Position numbers and translations under genes: made by a program. A stretch of DNA of 9,232 nucleotides, from contig DGZL01000149.1 of assembly GCA_002398515.1 (NCBI GenBank), positions 30,816 through 40,047 of the forward strand. The letters run 5' to 3'. Source of the stretch: Firmicutes bacterium UBA4981 (GTDB lineage Bacteria > Bacillota > SHA-98 > UBA4971). Positions 6,217 through 9,232 of this stretch are shown one piece after another (the stretch's first letter is position 1; each line of letters starts with the position of its first letter). Below the pieces are notes generated by a model that saw only the letters and a list, made by a program, of their open reading frames with translations, was not told the origin of the DNA and made no database searches.

Positions 6217-6245
6217 TTGCCTATGAGGAATGAATATGCTATCAT
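6217..6245 (+). promoter_or_regulatory. Sigma-A-like promoter of proS
   Basis: TTGCCT (6217-6222, 4 of 6 to TTGACA) and TATCAT (6240-6245, 5 of 6 to TATAAT) are separated by exactly 17 bp. An extended -10 TG precedes the -10 hexamer by one base. Transcription would start near 6252, which gives the T-box leader a usual length of about 280 bases to the terminator. Confidence 0.7.
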
Positions 6246-6251
6246 ATGACC

Positions 6252-6535
6252 ACAAGTGAATCTGGTTAAACTTAGTGATGAAGGGGCTGCTACTAACTAC
6301 GGAGCACAGAAAGTGGGCCGTTTGCTGAGAGGACCATCAACCGTGTTAATACGCTACCCACCCCAGAGCTGCGAATGATGAGTTCGACGGGTACCTGCCG
6401 TTAAGAGGGATGTGTGTCCTATAGAACTGTAGGCACGAACTAGAGTGGGATACTGTGTCTGTGAGGCACAGTGCCAATCGGGGTGGTACCGCGGAGGTTT
6501 TGGCCTTCGCCCTCATAATGGGCGAAGGCTTTTTT
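6252..6535 (+). promoter_or_regulatory. T-box leader sensing tRNA-Pro, upstream of proS
   Basis: The leader controls proS by reading uncharged tRNA-Pro. The T-box itself is AATCGGGGTGGTACCGCG (6476-6493). The antiterminator can form from GGGG (6480-6483) with CCTC (6511-6514) and from GCGGAGG (6491-6497) with CCTTCGC (6504-6510), leaving the 7-base bulge TGGTACC. Its UGGU would pair with an ACCA tRNA end, fitting the A discriminator of bacterial tRNA-Pro. Other conserved parts are AGAGTGGGATA before Stem III (ACTGTG 6452-6457 with CACAGT 6467-6472) and ACGG..CCGTTA near 6389-6405, typical of Stem IIA/B. By position, the probable specifier is CCC at 6357-6359, followed by ACC and then CCAGAGCTG. 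I could not fold Stem I fully, so the specifier is an inference that agrees with the downstream gene. Confidence 0.93.
6503..6535 (+). terminator. Intrinsic terminator of the proS T-box
   Basis: GCCTTCGCCC (6503-6512) and GGGCGAAGGC (6520-6529) form a perfect 10-bp stem with a 7-base loop, followed by six T. The left arm is also the 3' strand of the antiterminator, so only one of the two can form. Charged tRNA-Pro leaves the terminator in place; uncharged tRNA favours read-through into proS. Confidence 0.95.
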
Positions 6536-6639
6536 ATTCTGGCTCCTATGGTAACTTCGACCGTCTGTCACGTTACATAATCTATTGAGCACGGCACAAT
6601 GTATAGATTCCTTGTAGCCGAATTAGGAGGGATACAAGT

Positions 6640-8088
6640 ATGATGGAAAACTCGCAAGGATTTGTGCAGCACATAACCGCAAAATCAGAGAATTTCTCAC
6701 AGTGGTACTTAGATGTAATCCTTCGCGCCAGACTGGCTGATTATGCTCCTGTGAGAGGTTGTATGGTAATACGCCCGTATGGGTTTGGAATTTGGGAGAA
6801 TATAAAGGAGCTTCTCGATAAACGTTTTAGAGCTACGGGACATAGAAATGCCTATTTCCCACTGTTTATTCCAGGGAGTTTCCTCGAGAAAGAAGCTGAA
6901 CACGTTGAAGGCTTCGCTCCTGAGGTCGCCTGGGTAACTCGGGCAGGCAATGAAGAGTTGGCAGAACCACTTGTAGTTAGGCCGACGTCTGAGACGATCA
7001 TAGGGCATATGTACTCAAAGTGGATTAGCTCGTGGCGAGATCTTCCTGTGCTGATAAATCAATGGGCTAACGTCGTGCGTTGGGAAAAGACTACCAGAAT
7101 GTTCCTAAGAACCTCCGAGTTTCTGTGGCAAGAAGGACATACCTGTCATAGAACCAAGGAGGAAGCAGAAGAAGAAACCCTGAAGATACTAGACATATAT
7201 AGGAGTTTCATCTCTGAGGATTTGGCGATACCTGTTCTAACCGGCAGAAAAACAGAAAGAGAAAAATTCGCAGGAGCAATTACCACATATTGCGTTGAGG
7301 CACTTATGACCGATGGTCGGGCTCTACAGGCAGGTACGTCCCATAATTTGGGCCAGAACTTCGCAAAAGTGTTTGACATCTCCTTCCTTGATAAAGATAA
7401 CCAGCTGAAATATGTATGGCAGACTTCATGGGGCGTTTCAACAAGACTAATCGGCGGTATCATCATGGTTCACGGGGACGAACGAGGGCTTGCCCTTCCG
7501 CCGAGAATCGCTCCGATACAAGTGGTAGTCGTGCCTATCATGCCTCCCCCCTCCCAAGAAACAGTGCTCAACGCAGCTCATAATGTTTTTGAGCGGTTGG
7601 ATAAGATCTGCAGAGTTGAGCTGGATGCGAGAGAGGAATACTCGCCAGGCTGGAAGTTCAATGAGTGGGAATTGAGGGGTGTCCCCATTCGATTAGAAAT
7701 CGGACCCCGTGATGTTAAGGCAGGGAAGGTAGTGTTGGTACGACGAGACACAGGAGAGAAAACTGCTGTGCCTATGGAGAACTTGGAAAACGTAGTAACA
7801 GACATGCTAAGTAGCGTCCAGGCAGGCCTTTATGCACGGGCCAAGCGCTTCCTGGACGAAAACACTCACACAGTAGACAATTACGACGAGTTCAAGACTG
7901 TCATAGAAAAGCAGCGAGGTCTCATATTTGCTCCGTGGTGCGGTAGCCAGGAATGTGAAGTATCGGTGAAAGACGAGACAGGAGCTACTATCAGGTGCGT
8001 TCCGATGAACGCCCAGCCTAACCCAGGAAAGTGCATTCACTGTGGCGACAACGCTACTTCTTGGGTTTACTTTGCAAAAGCATATTGA
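6640..8088 (+). CDS. proS: Prolyl-tRNA synthetase, archaeal/eukaryotic type (type 3)
   Basis: ProRS charges tRNA-Pro with proline in the cytoplasm. It has 482 residues, right for the type 3 form. It lacks the editing insertion of the E. coli-like form between class II motifs 2 and 3. Motif 1 lies around residues 66-82 (HRNAYFPLFIPGS from 68), and the TxE loop is RPTSE (114-118). Motif 2 is RWEKTTRMF...FLWQEGHT (147-168). Motif 3 is GVSTRLIGGIIMVHGDERGL (265-284). The anticodon-binding domain follows from about 293. The C-terminal type-3 extension has cysteines at 434, 439, 465 and 468, able to bind zinc, and ends in the usual aromatic tyrosine (FAKAY). The ATG at 6640 is 9 bases after AGGAGG and is preferred over the adjacent in-frame ATG at 6643. 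The gene stands alone behind its T-box leader. Type 3 enzymes do occur in many Bacillota, so ancient transfer is possible but not special to this window. Confidence 0.97.
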   Translation: MMENSQGFVQHITAKSENFSQWYLDVILRARLADYAPVRGCMVIRPYGFGIWENIKELLDKRFRATGHRNAYFPLFIPGSFLEKEAEHVEGFAPEVAWVTRAGNEELAEPLVVRPTSETIIGHMYSKWISSWRDLPVLINQWANVVRWEKTTRMFLRTSEFLWQEGHTCHRTKEEAEEETLKILDIYRSFISEDLAIPVLTGRKTEREKFAGAITTYCVEALMTDGRALQAGTSHNLGQNFAKVFDISFLDKDNQLKYVWQTSWGVSTRLIGGIIMVHGDERGLALPPRIAPIQVVVVPIMPPPSQETVLNAAHNVFERLDKICRVELDAREEYSPGWKFNEWELRGVPIRLEIGPRDVKAGKVVLVRRDTGEKTAVPMENLENVVTDMLSSVQAGLYARAKRFLDENTHTVDNYDEFKTVIEKQRGLIFAPWCGSQECEVSVKDETGATIRCVPMNAQPNPGKCIHCGDNATSWVYFAKAY

Positions 8089-8113
8089 TGCTTTCTCCGA
8101 CCAAGGATGCAAC

Positions 8114-8160
8114 AATCGGGTAGGAGGCTGGTCGTTAGTCGGCCAGCCTCCTACCCGATT
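8114..8160. terminator. Long perfect hairpin between convergent proS and threonine aldolase genes
   Basis: AATCGGGTAGGAGGCTGG (8114-8131) is followed by its exact complement at 8143-8160. T-G, C-G and G-C pairs extend the 18-bp stem to 21 bp with a TTAGT loop. It starts 25 bases after the proS stop and ends 40 bases before the stop of the convergent gene. This is the place for a bidirectional terminator, but neither side is followed by a T-run, so it is not a canonical intrinsic terminator. It may protect 3' ends, mark a processing site, or be one copy of a dispersed inverted repeat. Confidence 0.45.
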
Positions 8161-8200
8161 CCTAGCCTGGTTTCTACGAGCACCTCATTGATTACAGAAG

Positions 8201-9232
8201 TCACTGTGGCATGGAGCGAGATCTGGCTATCTCCTCAATTGCGCCAAGCGCATAAGAGATGTTTTCCCGGGAAATATGTCTGTGTGTGACCATCCTTACA
8301 CCTGTAGGCGGACGAAGAGAGGCTTTCACCTGACGCCTTTCCAACTCCTGAATGAACGAGAAGCTGTCAAAGCCAAGACCCTCTACGTCAAAGTAAACCA
8401 TATTAGTCTGAACAGTCTCAAGCGCTACGTGGATACCGGAAATCGATGCCAGGCCTTCCCCAAGGTAACGGGCATTGTTGTGGTCTTCCTCCAGCCGATC
8501 TACCATAGTCTCCAGAGCAACAATCCCGGCGGCTGCTATGACTCCTGCTTGACGCATTCCCCCACCAAGCATCTTCCGATATTTCCTTGCGCGCTCAACA
8601 AAATCTCGCCGACCGACAACAATAGAGCCAACAGGTGCTGACAGGCCTTTTGAAAGACAGAACATTACAGAATCAAAGGGTTCAGCGAGTTCTCTTACAT
8701 CAACGCCCAAAGCCGTTGCCGCATTGAACATTCGGGCGCCGTCAAGGTGCGTAAACAGCCCTCTGTCCTTGGCAATGCCACAAATATCGCGACTGACCTT
8801 CACAGACGTAACCGTCCCGCCACCTCGATTATGAGTATTCTCTACAGCCACAAGTTTAGGAAGGGGGTAAAGGATGTTTCCGCCTCTAATAGCCTTCCTA
8901 ATATCATCAGGGTTAAGCACGCCATGATGACCTTTGACAAACCGGGGTATCACACCTGCTACAGCAGAGATGTTGCCAACCTCATAATAGTACATATGAC
9001 ACTCTGATTCCATGATTACCTCATCGCCACGCTGAGTGTGAGCCAACACAGATACCAAGTTGCCCATAGTTCCCGAAGGCACCAGCAAACCGGCCTCCTT
9101 ACCGAATTTGCTTGCAGCCAAGGCTTCCAAGCGGTTAACTGTAGGATCTTCCCCGCTGCCGTCATCTCCGAGAGGCGCTGAAACCATGGCTTGGAGCATC
9201 TCTTCAGTAGGCTTTGTAACAGTATCGCTTCT
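8201..9232 (-). CDS. ltaE: Low-specificity L-threonine aldolase, 5' end cut by the window edge
   Basis: This PLP enzyme splits L-threonine (and allo-threonine) into glycine and acetaldehyde. 343 residues are visible and only a few are missing: the fragment opens RSDTVTKPTEEMLQAM, and the family normally starts about four residues earlier (M.DLRSDT). GEDPTVNRLE (residues 27-36), PSGTMGNLVSVLAH (52-65) and ENTHNRGGGTV (131-141) are family blocks. THLDGARMFNAA (161-172) contains the aspartate facing the pyridine nitrogen. CLSKGLSAPVGS (192-203) holds the lysine that binds PLP, at about position 195 of the fragment. The C-terminus is complete, ending SRSMPQ. The reading frame has an internal ATG at 9199, but the upstream codons are clearly part of the conserved N-terminus. 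It is convergent with proS. The family also includes related beta-eliminating lyases, so substrate range is not certain. The symbol ltaE follows E. coli usage. Confidence 0.93.
   Translation of the reverse strand, partial: RSDTVTKPTEEMLQAMVSAPLGDDGSGEDPTVNRLEALAASKFGKEAGLLVPSGTMGNLVSVLAHTQRGDEVIMESECHMYYYEVGNISAVAGVIPRFVKGHHGVLNPDDIRKAIRGGNILYPLPKLVAVENTHNRGGGTVTSVKVSRDICGIAKDRGLFTHLDGARMFNAATALGVDVRELAEPFDSVMFCLSKGLSAPVGSIVVGRRDFVERARKYRKMLGGGMRQAGVIAAAGIVALETMVDRLEEDHNNARYLGEGLASISGIHVALETVQTNMVYFDVEGLGFDSFSFIQELERRQVKASLRPPTGVRMVTHRHISRENISYALGAIEEIARSRSMPQ

Noticed and set aside
5966..6226. 86-codon plus-strand frame upstream of proS
   Set aside because: It spans the 27-28 bp repeat array, whose period is not a multiple of three, has no ribosome binding site, and shows no protein-like pattern.
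8276..8641. 121-codon plus-strand frame
   Set aside because: It is antisense to the clearly conserved threonine aldolase gene and has no protein-like features or ribosome binding site.

Overview
The window looks like chromosomal DNA from a mid-GC member of the Bacillota (Firmicutes), probably of the clostridial side. The evidence is strong AGGAGG-type ribosome binding sites on almost every gene, a glycine decarboxylase P-protein split into two subunits, a tandem glycine riboswitch, a T-box leader, and a 16-bp site identical to the Bacillus-type parS partition site. I cannot name the genus from this sequence.

The left part (about 1-3540) is a minus-strand glycine cleavage operon read right to left: riboswitch and terminator, gcvT, gcvH, gcvPA, gcvPB (cut by the window edge). 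T-, H- and the two P-subunits break glycine down to CO2, ammonia and methylene-tetrahydrofolate. The tandem aptamers followed by an intrinsic terminator imply that the operon is switched on when glycine is abundant. The 170-bp gap between gcvT and gcvH holds a parS site and a six-codon ORF with its own ribosome binding site.

The middle (about 3540-4640) is about 1.1 kb with no convincing gene. It contains one possible minus-strand gene remnant and a 28-codon ORF with a good ribosome binding site. It is followed by a likely two-gene plus-strand operon: a DUF554 family membrane protein and a stand-alone protein resembling the C-terminal domain of pyruvate kinase. Neither has an established function that I know of.

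The right part holds proS, encoding an archaeal/eukaryotic-type (type 3) prolyl-tRNA synthetase. Its roughly 400-bp upstream region contains a degenerate 27-28 bp tandem repeat, a good sigma-A-like promoter, and a full T-box leader with a likely CCC (proline) specifier and mutually exclusive antiterminator and terminator. A 21-bp inverted repeat separates proS from a convergent minus-strand low-specificity L-threonine aldolase, cut by the right edge. That enzyme makes glycine from threonine, so both ends of the window concern glycine metabolism, although the two loci are not one operon.

The most notable items are the parS site inside the gcv operon, the repeat array in front of the proS promoter, and the DUF554 / pyruvate-kinase-C-like pair.
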